From contig CP046179.1 of assembly GCA_014075275.1 (NCBI GenBank), positions 1,125,932-1,189,931 on the forward strand: 64,000 nucleotides of DNA. Direction: 5' to 3'. The translations under genes and the position numbers were made by a program. The notes under the pieces are model-generated. The model was not told the DNA's origin. It did no database searches and was given only the letters and a program-made list of their open reading frames with translations. Below, in pieces: positions 34,005-42,906 of this stretch. Each line of letters starts with the position of its first letter. The stretch's first letter is position 1. This DNA is from Boseongicola sp. (GTDB taxonomy: Bacteria; Pseudomonadota; Alphaproteobacteria; Rhodobacterales; Rhodobacteraceae).

Positions 34005-35234
34005 ATGATCTTGAAAAGAATGAAACAATCGCCAACTGACGGCAGATTTGTTCAGAACCCCTACCCGTTTTATCATCAGGCCCGGTCGACCGGTGATTTT
34101 GTATTTTGGGAGGACTATGGATTGCCCATGGCGGTCACACACGAGGCCGTTTCAGCGGTGCTTCGCCACAAGTCCATGGGTCGGGAAATTCCACCGGGAA
34201 AACGCAAACCCGTTCGAGCTGGTCTTGAGGCTTTTTATAAACTCGAAGACAGTTCGATGCTTGAACTGGAACCCCCCGCGCATACCCGGCTGCGTCGGCT
34301 GGTGTTACGGGAATTTACGCGCAATCGAGTTCTGGTTATGGCGCCTGAAATATCCATGATTTCGGATCAGCTGATAAGTGAGTTTCCCAAAGGCGAATTT
34401 GATTTATTGGACGCCTATGCGCGGCGACTGCCGGTTATTGTCATTGCGCGCCTATTGGGTGTGCCGGAAGAAATGTCGGACCAACTGCTTGATTGGTCGA
34501 ATAAGATGGTCGCGATGTATCAATCGCGTCGGACAGTCGAGATTGAGAACGAAGCGTCGAATGCAGCAGGGGAATTCGCGGCATTTATGCGCGGTTATGT
34601 CGAAAAACGACGGGCAAGCCCGCGAGATGATCTGATTAGCCAATTAATCCAGGCCGAAGCTGGCGGTGAAAAGCTGTCGGTGGACGAGCTGATTTCCACC
34701 TGCATTTTACTTTTGAACGCCGGACATGAAGCGACCGTGCATTCGCTGGGAAATGCGGTGCGCCATCTGATCAAGCATCCCTTACGTGAAGAGGCCGTTC
34801 ATCCTGATCGGATCGAATACACGGTTGAAGAGTGTCTGCGGTTTGATCCGCCGCTGCATATGTTCACGCGCCACGTCTATGAACCGGTCGAGATGATGGG
34901 AATGTCATTCAAACCCGGAGACGAAATCGGGTGTTTGCTGGGATCGGCGTGTCATGACGATGCCATTTGGCCGGACGGTGACAAGTTCGATCCGTTCCGC
35001 GATATCGTTCCGAATGTCGCCTTTGGAGCGGGTATTCATTTTTGTGTGGGCGCGCCATTGGCCCGGCTTGAGATGCAGATCGCACTCCCCACCTTGTTCT
35101 CGCGATGTCCCGGTATCAAACTGGCAGAAGAACCGACGGTCGCGAATTTGTATCACTTCCGCGGGCTGGAACGATTGATGGTACGGTGTCAGGAAGATGG
35201 ATGCGTCATACCGGGAGAACTGTCGTCGACTTGA
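34005..35234 (+). CDS. cytochrome P450
   Basis: A 410-residue soluble bacterial P450 from the ATG at 34005 (GGTGGA site 8 bases upstream; upstream in-frame codons lack conservation). I-helix AGHEAT (239-244), ExxR as ECLR (276-279) and the haem loop FGAGIHFCVGAPLARLE (Cys347) are all present. It is of the class I type that needs a ferredoxin partner; none is next to it. It differs from the P450 at 10163, which is of the longer type. Substrate unknown. Its end overlaps the convergent Lrp-type gene by 29 bases. Confidence 0.93.
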   Translation: MILKRMKQSPTDGRFVQNPYPFYHQARSTGDFVFWEDYGLPMAVTHEAVSAVLRHKSMGREIPPGKRKPVRAGLEAFYKLEDSSMLELEPPAHTRLRRLVLREFTRNRVLVMAPEISMISDQLISEFPKGEFDLLDAYARRLPVIVIARLLGVPEEMSDQLLDWSNKMVAMYQSRRTVEIENEASNAAGEFAAFMRGYVEKRRASPRDDLISQLIQAEAGGEKLSVDELISTCILLLNAGHEATVHSLGNAVRHLIKHPLREEAVHPDRIEYTVEECLRFDPPLHMFTRHVYEPVEMMGMSFKPGDEIGCLLGSACHDDAIWPDGDKFDPFRDIVPNVAFGAGIHFCVGAPLARLEMQIALPTLFSRCPGIKLAEEPTVANLYHFRGLERLMVRCQEDGCVIPGELSST

Positions 35235-35667
35235 TCTCTTCCATCGAAAGCAGCGCGGTCACGTTGTAAATGCGGACTTCGGAAATCAGGGCTTGATAGA
35301 ATTCGTCATAGGCGCGGGCGTTACGCACCCGGACTTTCAAGATGTAGTCTATATCCCCTGCGAGACGGTGGGCCTCCAGAACTTCGGGCCGTGATTTCAA
35401 GGCTTTGAGGAAGTTCTCTTGCCAATCTGCTTCGTGGCTGGACGTGCGGATCAGGACGAAGAAACACGCCTCGAACCCGAGAGCTTCAGCATCGAGAATG
35501 ACGGTCTGCTGACCGATCACCCCACCCTCGCGCATCTTTCGAATCCGGTTCCAAACCGGGGTTTTCGATGAGCCTACGATTTTGGCAATTTCGTCCAGAG
35601 ATTGGCTGGCATCCTGTTGAAGCGCCCTGAGAATTTTCCGATCCAGTTCGTCTAATCGCACCGACAT
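35206..35667 (-). CDS. Lrp/AsnC family transcriptional regulator
   Basis: A 153-residue regulator: N-terminal winged-helix domain (about 1-60; LDELDRKILRALQQDA) and a C-terminal RAM/AsnC ligand-binding domain (about 70-150, with DIDYILKVRVRN). It is divergent from the sulfite-assimilation operon and the likely regulator of it, a pairing common in Rhodobacterales. An amino acid such as Cys or Met is a plausible effector but not shown. The intergenic region carries an AT-rich near-palindrome suited to Lrp binding. Confidence 0.92.
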   Translation of the reverse strand: MSVRLDELDRKILRALQQDASQSLDEIAKIVGSSKTPVWNRIRKMREGGVIGQQTVILDAEALGFEACFFVLIRTSSHEADWQENFLKALKSRPEVLEAHRLAGDIDYILKVRVRNARAYDEFYQALISEVRIYNVTALLSMEEIKSTTVLPV

Positions 35668-35717
35668 TCCAAGTCCTTCCCAATTTGTGGGTATTCGTTC
35701 TCTTTGGGCGTCCTTTT

Positions 35718-35773
35718 AGAATATATGTTCTTAGTTGAAAGTCTGTGGTGCAAAATTATGGGAAAATATTCTA
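35718..35773. promoter_or_regulatory. candidate Lrp-type operator before cysG
   Basis: AGAATATATGTTCT at 35718-35731 is a near-palindrome (6 of 7 pairs). An inverted half-match, AATATTCT, lies at 35766-35773. AT-rich palindromes of this length between a divergent Lrp gene and its target are typical of the family. Not tested. Confidence 0.4.
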
Positions 35774-35804
35774 TATCTACGCCTAAGAACGAGGAGTCGT
35801 AGGT

Positions 35805-37220
35805 ATGAAGCATTTTCCGATCTTTCTGGCAGTCGAGAACAAGCTGATTGTTGTTTCAGGCGGAGGCGAAGCTGCATTGGCAAAGTTGCGGCTTTTGATG
35901 AAGACGCAAGCGGCGATTTGCGTCTATGCCGAAGAACCGATTGAGGATGTACGGCGGTTGGCCATGGAGGGCCGGATTGCTCTGGTCGAGCGGGCCCTTA
36001 TCGCAGGCGACGTTGAAGCCGCCGTGCTGTTTTACGCTGCCAACGATGACGACGCTGAGGATGCACGTGTCGCGGCAATTGCGCGGACCGAGGGGGTTTT
36101 GGTCAACTGGGTCGATAACCTTTCGGACAGCCAGTTCATCACGCCCGCCATTGTGGACCGGGACCCGGTGACGGTCGCGATTGGGACAGAAGGTGCGGCC
36201 CCGGTTCTGGCGCGGGCCATCAAGGCCGATTTGGATGAACGGTTGCCGCGCGGTTTGGGCCTTCTGGCGCGGGTAGGCAAAGGTTTTCGGGCGGCAGTTG
36301 AAGCGCTTCCCATGGGTCGCAAGCGACGCGCATTCTGGAGCGATTACTATTTTGGCGTCGGGCCACGTGCGCTGGATGCTGACGGGGAAGCCGGACTGGA
36401 ACCTGCGTTGCAAACTCTCCTGGCAGCGCACCAAAGCCGCGATCTTGAAGAGGGTCGTGTGAGCTTTGTGGGGTCCGGTCCGGGTGACCCGGAATTGTTG
36501 ACGCTTAAGGCACGGCGGGCATTGCACGAAGCGGACGTGGTGATCCACGACCGGTTGGTGACGCCGGAGATATTGGAACTGGCGCGGCGCGAGGCGTTGA
36601 TTGTCGACGCGGGAAAAGAAGGCTTTGGGCCGTCGATGAAGCAGGAACACATTGACGCGTTGATCGTAGCCCATACCTTGGGCGGTGCGCACGTGGTGCG
36701 GCTGAAGTCTGGTGATCCGACGATCTTCGGGCGGTTGGATGAAGAGATGGACGCTTGCACAGCAGCGGGTGTGGAGTTTTCGATTGTGCCGGGGATCACC
36801 TCGGCTTCGGCGGCTGTTGCCTCGCTTGGGCAGAGCCTGACCAAGCGGGGGCGCAATGCCTCGGTTCGCTTTGTCACTGGCCACGACATGAAGGGTTATG
36901 CGGAGCAGGACTGGCGGACGCTGGCCAATGACGGCTCGGTCGCGGCGATCTATATGGGCAAGAAGGCATCCCGCTTCGTGCAAGGCCGTTTGATGATGCA
37001 CGGTGCGGGCGGTGAAACGCCGGTAAGCGTGATTGCCAATGCCTCGCGTCCTGATCAGCAGGTGATTGGCACCACTCTGGCTGCACTGCCCGACGCGATT
37101 ACAGACGCGGATATCAATGGACCCGCTTTGATCCTTTATGGGCTGGCTCCGCGTGATGCGGGCGTATTTGCTCAGTCCCCCAAATTACGGGCCAACCATT
37201 TTCAGGAGATCGCATTATGA
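35805..37220 (+). CDS. cysG: siroheme synthase CysG
   Basis: Multifunctional enzyme making siroheme, the cofactor of sulfite reductase. 471 residues: an N-terminal precorrin-2 dehydrogenase/ferrochelatase domain (about 1-115) and linker, then the uroporphyrinogen-III methyltransferase domain (about 215-460) with the SAM-site start VSFVGSGPGDPELLTLKA, DVVIHDRLV and the GDPTIFGR motif. First gene of the operon cysG-DUF2849-cysI-cysH-DUF934; its stop overlaps the next start (ATGA). GGAG ribosome site present. Confidence 0.95.
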   Translation: MKHFPIFLAVENKLIVVSGGGEAALAKLRLLMKTQAAICVYAEEPIEDVRRLAMEGRIALVERALIAGDVEAAVLFYAANDDDAEDARVAAIARTEGVLVNWVDNLSDSQFITPAIVDRDPVTVAIGTEGAAPVLARAIKADLDERLPRGLGLLARVGKGFRAAVEALPMGRKRRAFWSDYYFGVGPRALDADGEAGLEPALQTLLAAHQSRDLEEGRVSFVGSGPGDPELLTLKARRALHEADVVIHDRLVTPEILELARREALIVDAGKEGFGPSMKQEHIDALIVAHTLGGAHVVRLKSGDPTIFGRLDEEMDACTAAGVEFSIVPGITSASAAVASLGQSLTKRGRNASVRFVTGHDMKGYAEQDWRTLANDGSVAAIYMGKKASRFVQGRLMMHGAGGETPVSVIANASRPDQQVIGTTLAALPDAITDADINGPALILYGLAPRDAGVFAQSPKLRANHFQEIAL

Positions 37221-37519
37221 GCCGGAAGCCATTCAAACCCCAGGTTGTGACCGCGAATGATTTACTGGAGGGCGATGCCGTCTGGCTGACGGTCGATGAT
37301 CGTTGGACCCGCGATATGGCCGAGGCCGAGCTGATTGAGGACGAGGCGGTTGCGCAGGACCGGTTGTTGTTCGCCATCTCTCAGCCGGATGTGATCTGTG
37401 GGGCGTATCTGGTGGATGCTGCCCCGGCAGATAGCGGCCCTGAGCCGACGCATTTCCGCGAGAGTTTTCGGACGCGCGGGCCGTCGAACTATGACCATGG
37501 CAAACAGGCCGGAGTATAA
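37217..37519 (+). CDS. DUF2849 protein
   Basis: A 100-residue soluble protein of the DUF2849 family, always seen next to sulfite reductase in alphaproteobacteria. Features: KPFKPQVVTANDLLEGDAVW, an acidic middle and a C-terminal HFRESFRTRGPSNYDHG. It overlaps the cysG stop by 4 bases and ends 3 bases before cysI. Function unknown; context indicates a role in sulfite reduction or siroheme handling. Confidence 0.9.
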   Translation: MSRKPFKPQVVTANDLLEGDAVWLTVDDRWTRDMAEAELIEDEAVAQDRLLFAISQPDVICGAYLVDAAPADSGPEPTHFRESFRTRGPSNYDHGKQAGV

Positions 37520-37522
37520 AGC

Positions 37523-39193
37523 ATGTATACTTACAACGACTTCGATGAAGCCTTTGTGCGCGAACGCGTGGCGCAATTTCGTGGACAGGTCGAAAAGCGG
37601 GTTGACGGTTCGCTGACGGAAGACGAATTCAAGCCTCTGCGCCTGATGAACGGTCTATATCTGCAATTGCACGCCTACATGCTGCGGGTAGCGATTCCTT
37701 ATGGCACGCTGAACGGCGCGCAGATGCGGCAGTTGGCCTATATCGCCGACAAATGGGACAAGGGCTATGGCCATTTCACCACGCGGCAGAACATCCAGTA
37801 TAACTGGCCGAAACTGCGCGACGTGCCGGATATGCTTGAGGCATTGGCCGACGTCGGAATGCACGCCATTCAGACCAGCGGGAACACGATCCGCAATGTG
37901 ACGGCGGACCATTTTGCAGGTGCTGCGGCGGATGAGATTGAAGACCCCCGCCCGGTGGCCGAGTTGTTGCGCCAGTGGTCAACAGATCACCCGGAGTTTC
38001 AGTTCCTGCCCCGGAAGTTCAAGATTGCGGTGACCGGATCGCCGAATGACCGTGCGGTGACCAAGGCCCATGACATTGGTCTGCGCATGGTGCGCAATGA
38101 CGCCGGTGCGCCTGGGTTTGAGGTGATTGTGGGCGGCGGATTGGGCCGCACGCCGATGGTCGGCAAAGTCATTCGGGAGTTTCTGCCGAAGGCCGATTTG
38201 CTGCCGTATTGCGAAGCGATTGTCAGCGTCTACAACCTGCTTGGTCGGCGCGACAACAAGTATAAGGCGCGGATAAAGATCACCGTCGCCGAGAACGGTC
38301 TGGAAAAGGTGCGAGAACTGGTTGAGGCGCGGTTTGCTGAGTTGCGGCCCGAATTTGCTGGTTTTGACCAAGAGCTGCTAGCCGGGATCGAAGCGCAGTT
38401 TGCACCGCCGGCGTTCCGTGATGCTTCAGTAGATGGATATGAGGCGCATCGTGCGGCCAATCCTGCGTTCCGGTCGTGGACCGATACCAACCTGAGCGCG
38501 CATCGAGCGGATGGTTATGCAATTGTATCAGTCTCGTTGAAAAAGCACGGGGATACGCCGGGGGATGCTTCGGCGGATCAAATTCGCGTTTTGGCCGACT
38601 TGGCAGAGCGGTTTGGGCATGACGAACTACGCATCAGCCATGAGCAGAACGTGATCATGCCCCATATTCACAAATCGGATTTGCCCGAGGTTTACGCTGC
38701 CTTGCGTGCGGACGGACTTGCGACAGCAAACATCGGGTTGGTCAGCGATATCATCGCGTGCCCCGGTATGGATTACTGCGCGTTGGCAACGGCTCGGTCG
38801 ATCCCGATTGCTCAGGAGATTGCGACGCGGTTCGACGAGTTGAAGCTGGAACACGAGATTGGCGCGCTGAAGATCAAGATCTCGGGCTGCATCAATGCTT
38901 GCGGGCATCACCATGTGGGTCACATCGGCATTTTGGGCCTGGATCGTGCTGGTGTTGAGAACTATCAGATCACGCTGGGTGGTGACGGGACTGAAACCGC
39001 AACCGTTGGCGAACGAGCTGGCCCTGGGTTTACAGCAGAAGAGATTGTGCCTGCGGTTGAGCGTTTGATTGAGACCTATCTTGACCTGCGGGAGAGTGAC
39101 GACGAGACGTTCCTGTCAACATACCGTCGGATAGGGCTGCCGCCATTCAAGGCGGCGTTGTATCCGGAAAAAGAGCAGTCTCATGCCGCTTGA
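37523..39193 (+). CDS. cysI: nitrite/sulfite reductase, haemoprotein
   Basis: Siroheme and 4Fe-4S enzyme reducing sulfite to sulfide by six electrons. 556 residues with two ferredoxin-like repeats; the cluster ligands fit CPGMDYC and, about 36 residues later, SGCINACGHHHVG (Cys-x5-Cys and Cys-x3-Cys). RNTRNV-type arginine motif occurs as GNTIRNVTADH. No flavoprotein CysJ is present, so electrons probably come from ferredoxin via the NADP reductase at 40417. It overlaps cysH by 11 bases. Sulfite rather than nitrite is favoured by the operon. Confidence 0.94.
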   Translation: MYTYNDFDEAFVRERVAQFRGQVEKRVDGSLTEDEFKPLRLMNGLYLQLHAYMLRVAIPYGTLNGAQMRQLAYIADKWDKGYGHFTTRQNIQYNWPKLRDVPDMLEALADVGMHAIQTSGNTIRNVTADHFAGAAADEIEDPRPVAELLRQWSTDHPEFQFLPRKFKIAVTGSPNDRAVTKAHDIGLRMVRNDAGAPGFEVIVGGGLGRTPMVGKVIREFLPKADLLPYCEAIVSVYNLLGRRDNKYKARIKITVAENGLEKVRELVEARFAELRPEFAGFDQELLAGIEAQFAPPAFRDASVDGYEAHRAANPAFRSWTDTNLSAHRADGYAIVSVSLKKHGDTPGDASADQIRVLADLAERFGHDELRISHEQNVIMPHIHKSDLPEVYAALRADGLATANIGLVSDIIACPGMDYCALATARSIPIAQEIATRFDELKLEHEIGALKIKISGCINACGHHHVGHIGILGLDRAGVENYQITLGGDGTETATVGERAGPGFTAEEIVPAVERLIETYLDLRESDDETFLSTYRRIGLPPFKAALYPEKEQSHAA

Positions 39194-39932
39194 GTCACCG
39201 CCCGATCTGATTGCAGATCGCGTTGCTGATCTTAATCGGCGGTATACGCATCATTCGGCAATCGATGTTCTGGAACATGCTATGTTCGATCCGAGCGTCG
39301 GCCCAACAGCTTTGGTGTCGTCCTTTGGCGCGGAATCCGTTGTGTTGTTGCACATGGTGTCGATCATCGATCGAACTGTGCCGGTCATTTTTCTGGATAC
39401 CGAGATGTTGTTTCCCGAGACGCTGGATTATCAGCGAGAGGTTGCGGCGCGGCTTGGGTTAACGGACGTGCGGGTGACATCGCCGGATCGCACCGAGGCG
39501 TTTCTGAAAGACCCGAACAATCGACTGCACACGACTAATACGGATGCGTGTTGCGCATTGCGCAAAACCGAGCCGCTGAACCGGGCACTGGAAGATTTCG
39601 ACGCCTGGGTGACGGGGCGCAAACGCTTTCAAGGCGGCAAGCGTGCAGAGCTTTCGCTGTTTGAGGAAGAAGACGAAAAACGCATCAAAATCAATCCTTT
39701 GGCAAAGTGGATGCCTGAGGACATACGCGATTATATGCAGAACAACCGTCTTCCCAGTCATCCGCTTGTCGCCAAGGGGTTTCCATCCATTGGATGCGCG
39801 CCCTGCACCACGCGGGTCGGTGAAGGTGAAGATCAACGCGCCGGTCGGTGGCGCGGACAGGTAAAACAGGAATGCGGCATCCACTTTGACGGTGAAAAGA
39901 TTGTGCGCAGGTCCGAGGAGAAAGACCAATGA
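39183..39932 (+). CDS. cysH: adenylyl-sulfate reductase, assimilatory
   Basis: Reduces adenylyl sulfate (or PAPS) to sulfite for cysteine synthesis. 249 residues: PP-loop-like site SSFGAESVVLLHM, DTEMLFPETLDY, and the C-terminal ECGIHF catalytic Cys. The cysteine pairs CCALRK (about 120) and CAPCTT (about 200) ligate a 4Fe-4S cluster, which marks the APS-using type rather than the cluster-free PAPS enzyme of E. coli. It starts inside the end of cysI and overlaps the DUF934 gene by 4 bases. Confidence 0.94.
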   Translation: MPLESPPDLIADRVADLNRRYTHHSAIDVLEHAMFDPSVGPTALVSSFGAESVVLLHMVSIIDRTVPVIFLDTEMLFPETLDYQREVAARLGLTDVRVTSPDRTEAFLKDPNNRLHTTNTDACCALRKTEPLNRALEDFDAWVTGRKRFQGGKRAELSLFEEEDEKRIKINPLAKWMPEDIRDYMQNNRLPSHPLVAKGFPSIGCAPCTTRVGEGEDQRAGRWRGQVKQECGIHFDGEKIVRRSEEKDQ

Positions 39933-40348
39933 GTGTTATCGTGACGGATACTGGTTTTGAGGCCGATGACTGGGTGCATGGGTATACCGCCCTAGACGAT
40001 CTGGCGGCCAACGACTGCCAACCAGTTTTGGCGGTGGATGTGCCGTCGAACGCGGACCCTGAGGTGTTGCGCACGCGACTGGACTCGATCGACTTGATCC
40101 GTGTGGATTTTCCCAGTTTCGCCGATGGGCGCGGATTTACCATTGCGCGGCGGCTACGACTGATGGGCTATCAGGGTCGGCTTCGCGCCAGTGGCCATGT
40201 CATCACAGATCAATATGCTATGGCGCGGCGATGTGGTTTTGACGAGGTTGAAATCTCTCAGGACCTGGCGGACCGGCAGCCTGAAAACCAATGGCGAGCG
40301 CGCAGTGATTGGGCGTCCCATGATTATCAGTCGCGGCTGCGCGCCTGA
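39929..40348 (+). CDS. DUF934 protein
   Basis: A 139-residue DUF934 protein, another constant neighbour of sulfite reductase. Marks: VDVPSNADPEVLRTRLDSID, LIRVDFPSFADGRGFTIARR and a late GFDEVEISQ. It has been annotated as a possible oxidoreductase partner, without proof that I know. It overlaps cysH by 4 bases and ends the operon proper. Confidence 0.9.
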   Translation: MSVIVTDTGFEADDWVHGYTALDDLAANDCQPVLAVDVPSNADPEVLRTRLDSIDLIRVDFPSFADGRGFTIARRLRLMGYQGRLRASGHVITDQYAMARRCGFDEVEISQDLADRQPENQWRARSDWASHDYQSRLRA

Positions 40349-40416
40349 TCCCGACTTTCCTTGATCGACATCAACGTTTAAGACGAGGGGCGGCCCTATG
40401 GTGCCGCTGAGAATTA

Positions 40417-41259
40417 ATGACAGAGCAAAGACCCTTGACCCAAATTGCCGCAAAACCGGTGGTTCTTCCGGACGCACAGACCGTAACCGAAGTTCATCAC
40501 TGGACCGACCGGTTGTTTTCCTTCCGCACGACACGTCCGGCGTCATTGCGGTTTCGCTCGGGTGAGTTTGTGATGATCGGATTGATGGGCGATCCTGATC
40601 CAAGCACCGGGCGCCAGAAACCGCTGTTGCGTGCGTATTCTATTGCCAGCCCCAGCTGGGACGAAGAGTTGGAATTTTACTCGATCAAGGTTCAGGACGG
40701 GCCATTGACGTCGAAGTTGCAACACATTCAGCCGGGCGATCAGGTGATCTTGCGCCCGAAGCCCGTGGGAACGCTGGTACACGACGCATTGTTGCCGGGT
40801 AAACGGCTGTGGTTTTTCGCAACCGGCACAGGGTTTGCGCCATTTGCGTCGCTTTTGCGCGATCCGCAAACTTTTGAGGATTACGAGCAGGTTATCATCA
40901 CACACACCTGTCGCGACGTTGCTGAGTTGGAATACGGACGTCAGTTAATCGAGAATATCCGCAACGATGAAATGATGCAGGATTTGCTGGGTCCGGGTCT
41001 GGACAAACTGATTTACTATCCAACGACAACTCGTGAAGAGAGCCCAAAGATGGGCCGCGTGACCACCTTGTTGGCAACCGGCGCGCTCTTTAAGGATTTG
41101 GGGATCGAGCCGATCAACGCCGAAACCGACCGGGCCATGGTGTGTGGCTCTCTTGGGTTAAACACGGATCTCAAGGCAATTTTGGAGAGCTTCGGCCTGG
41201 AAGAAGGCGCCAATAGCGACCCGAAACACTATGTGGTCGAGAAAGCCTTTGTGGGCTGA
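40417..41259 (+). CDS. fpr: ferredoxin--NADP reductase
   Basis: FAD enzyme passing electrons between NADPH and ferredoxin. 280 residues: FAD motif RAYSIASPSWDEEL, nucleotide motif ATGTGFAPFASLLR and C-terminal HYVVEKAFVG. It follows DUF934 by 68 bases on the same strand, so it likely supplies reduced ferredoxin to the sulfite reductase. A terminator follows. Typical Rhodobacterales Fpr. Confidence 0.94.
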   Translation: MTEQRPLTQIAAKPVVLPDAQTVTEVHHWTDRLFSFRTTRPASLRFRSGEFVMIGLMGDPDPSTGRQKPLLRAYSIASPSWDEELEFYSIKVQDGPLTSKLQHIQPGDQVILRPKPVGTLVHDALLPGKRLWFFATGTGFAPFASLLRDPQTFEDYEQVIITHTCRDVAELEYGRQLIENIRNDEMMQDLLGPGLDKLIYYPTTTREESPKMGRVTTLLATGALFKDLGIEPINAETDRAMVCGSLGLNTDLKAILESFGLEEGANSDPKHYVVEKAFVG

Positions 41260-41278
41260 ATTCGTCTGAAGTGAATGA

Positions 41279-41309
41279 AAAAGGCCGCGCCTGATAAGCG
41301 CGGCCTTTT
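41279..41309 (+). terminator. bidirectional intrinsic terminator
   Basis: Perfect 8-bp stem GGCCGCGC/GCGCGGCC with 7-base loop, A-run before and TTTT after. It serves fpr on plus and the Ala/Glu-rich gene on minus. Confidence 0.9.
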
Positions 41310-41339
41310 CGGTTTTCGACTGAGGAACTGAAAGCTGGA

Positions 41340-41888
41340 TCAGTTTCCAGTGCTCAAAGCGTCGCCCAATGCACCTTCGACAGCGTCTTTGGCACCTTCG
41401 ACTGCTTCTTCAACAGCCGTATCTGTCGCGGCTTCGGTAGCCGTTTCTGCCGCGGCTTCGGTTGCTGTCTCGGTGGCGGCTTCGGTCACGCTTTCGGCGG
41501 CTTCCTCGACGACGTTTTCTGCGGCCTCTTCTGCCACGCTTTCTGTAGCATCTCCGACAAGGTTTTCTACGGCGTCATTGACCAGGCTCGTGGCCTCGTC
41601 CTTGGCGTCTTCGACCATGGCGGCGGCGTCCTCTTTGACTTCTTCCACTGCTGCTGCGGCTTCTTCTTTCGCCTCTTCGACAGCTTCGGTGACGACCGCT
41701 TCGGCCTCTTCAACGGCTGTTTCTACGGCTTCTTCTACTGTGCTTGTTGTCTCTTCCACTGTTTCTTCAACGGCGGCGGGTGTTTCTTCGACTGCGCTTG
41801 TTGGTGTGGCGTCGTCTTGGTTGCCAAATACGAACCAGCCGACAGCTGCCAAAATGACAACCAGTGCTGCAATAATCATGCCCCTCAT
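41340..41888 (-). CDS. Ala/Glu/Val-rich membrane-anchored protein
   Basis: A 182-residue protein: MRGMIIAALVVILAAVGWF as a signal anchor, then a low-complexity region of heptad-like A/E/V/T repeats (units such as VEEAVE, TEAATE and EEAAE). The start at 41888 is fixed by AGGAGG seven bases upstream; upstream ATGs add unrelated residues. The repeats suggest a long helix or coiled coil extending into the periplasm, as in some Rhodobacterales hypothetical proteins. Repetitive codons may make it length-variable. Function unknown. Confidence 0.75.
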   Translation of the reverse strand: MRGMIIAALVVILAAVGWFVFGNQDDATPTSAVEETPAAVEETVEETTSTVEEAVETAVEEAEAVVTEAVEEAKEEAAAAVEEVKEDAAAMVEDAKDEATSLVNDAVENLVGDATESVAEEAAENVVEEAAESVTEAATETATEAAAETATEAATDTAVEEAVEGAKDAVEGALGDALSTGN

Positions 41889-42082
41889 GTCGGGTCCTCC
41901 TGAATACAATATCTGCGCCATCTGCCTTTGGTTTGAACCAGAGTCCAGTGATTCGCGCCTGACCGAGTCATAACGGGCACGAACTGGCGCATCAGGGGGC
42001 AATTATCGGCATATTTCCCCGTAAATCCCTGTTGAATGCTGACGCGGATGGCCTTATTTTGAACCACCTGACGATTAACGAC

Positions 42083-42100
42083 AAAAGGACGACAATCATC
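42083..42100 (+). promoter_or_regulatory. ribosome binding site and non-AUG start of infC
   Basis: AAAAGGA at 42083-42089, then two in-frame ATC codons at 42095 and 42098. The second is spaced 8 bases from the Shine-Dalgarno core. IF-3 genes commonly start at rare codons so that IF-3 represses its own translation; no ATG, GTG or TTG fits the conserved ARRPHN start. Confidence 0.75.
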
Positions 42101-42640
42101 GCTCGCAGACCACACAACGCACCGCCGGTGCGTGACACAGGCCCCCGGATCAACGAAAAAATCCGTGTCCCTGAAATCAGGCTCATCGGAGCCGAAGGAG
42201 AAAATGTCGGGGTTGTGACCCCGGAGCGCGGAATGGAACTGGCGGAAGACGCCGGTCTTGATCTGGTAGAAATTTCTCCGAATGCCTCGCCCCCAGTATG
42301 CAAGATCATGGACTTTGGTAAGTTCAAGTATGAGCAGCAAAAGCGCGAGAGCGAAGCCCGCAAGAAACAAAAAACCATCGACGTTAAAGAAGTGAAGTTT
42401 AGGCCAAACACCGACACTCACGATTATGACGTTAAAATGCGCAACGTGACGCGCTTTCTGGAGGCCGGCGACAAGGTGAAAGTCACTTTGCGGTTCCGTG
42501 GTCGTGAGATGGCACACCAGAACCTTGGGCGTGAGTTGTTGGAACGCGTGGCCGATGACATCCAGGAATTGGGCAAGGTCGAAAACATGCCCAAGATGGA
42601 AGGCCGTCAGATGGTGATGATGATCGGCCCTGCGAAGTAG
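42098..42640 (+). CDS. infC: translation initiation factor IF-3, ATC start
   Basis: Binds the 30S subunit and checks start-codon pairing. About 180 residues: N-terminal domain ([22 protein letters not shown]), helical linker ([17 protein letters not shown]) and C-terminal domain with DYDVKMRNV and [15 protein letters not shown] choose the ATC at 42098 since the conserved beginning ARRPHNAPP follows it and AAGGA lies upstream; the ATG at 42032 adds 22 unrelated residues. ATC at 42095 is the alternative. A strong terminator follows. The rare start fits known IF-3 self-control. Confidence 0.92.
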   Translation: MARRPHNAPPVRDTGPRINEKIRVPEIRLIGAEGENVGVVTPERGMELAEDAGLDLVEISPNASPPVCKIMDFGKFKYEQQKRESEARKKQKTIDVKEVKFRPNTDTHDYDVKMRNVTRFLEAGDKVKVTLRFRGREMAHQNLGRELLERVADDIQELGKVENMPKMEGRQMVMMIGPAK

Positions 42641-42665
42641 ACCTATCGATCCTTAATGGCGCACG

Positions 42666-42693
42666 AGCCCGGCTGTTCAGCCGGGCTTTTTTT
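42666..42693 (+). terminator. intrinsic terminator after infC
   Basis: Perfect 8-bp stem AGCCCGGC/GCCGGGCT with 6-base loop and a run of T bases. So infC is not co-transcribed with rpmI-rplT here. Confidence 0.92.
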
Positions 42694-42744
42694 GTTTTGA
42701 GGACAGGTTCCGGAGATTTCTAATTTCCCCGACTTCGTCGGCGA

Positions 42745-42797
42745 TCCGCCGGGGGCCCTGCCCCCGGGACCCCCGAAGTATTTTCAGACAGAAGAAG
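42745..42797 (-). repeat. REP-like palindromic element, copy 3
   Basis: GC-rich palindrome (stem GGGGGC/GCCCCC with loop CCT) followed by a CCCGAAGTATTTT arm and GAAGAAG. In reverse complement it reads CTTCTTCTG... CGGGGG, closely matching copy 1. Lies between infC and the next gene. Confidence 0.6.
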
Positions 42798-42906
42798 ACG
42801 ATAAACGCATAAAGGAGTTGCCAAACTTTCCCCGGTTCAAGGTCAGTGACTTGCCACTACGTCTGCATTGGCGCTAAGGTCGAGGCCGGTAAAGAGGATG
42901 TTTGGT

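Noticed and set aside
35856-37001. 381-codon minus-strand ORF over cysG
   Set aside because: Antisense shadow of cysG caused by high GC; composition lacks protein character.
41350-41973. 207-codon plus-strand Ser/Ala-rich ORF
   Set aside because: Mirror of the Ala/Glu-rich repeat gene on the minus strand, which has the ribosome site and signal anchor.
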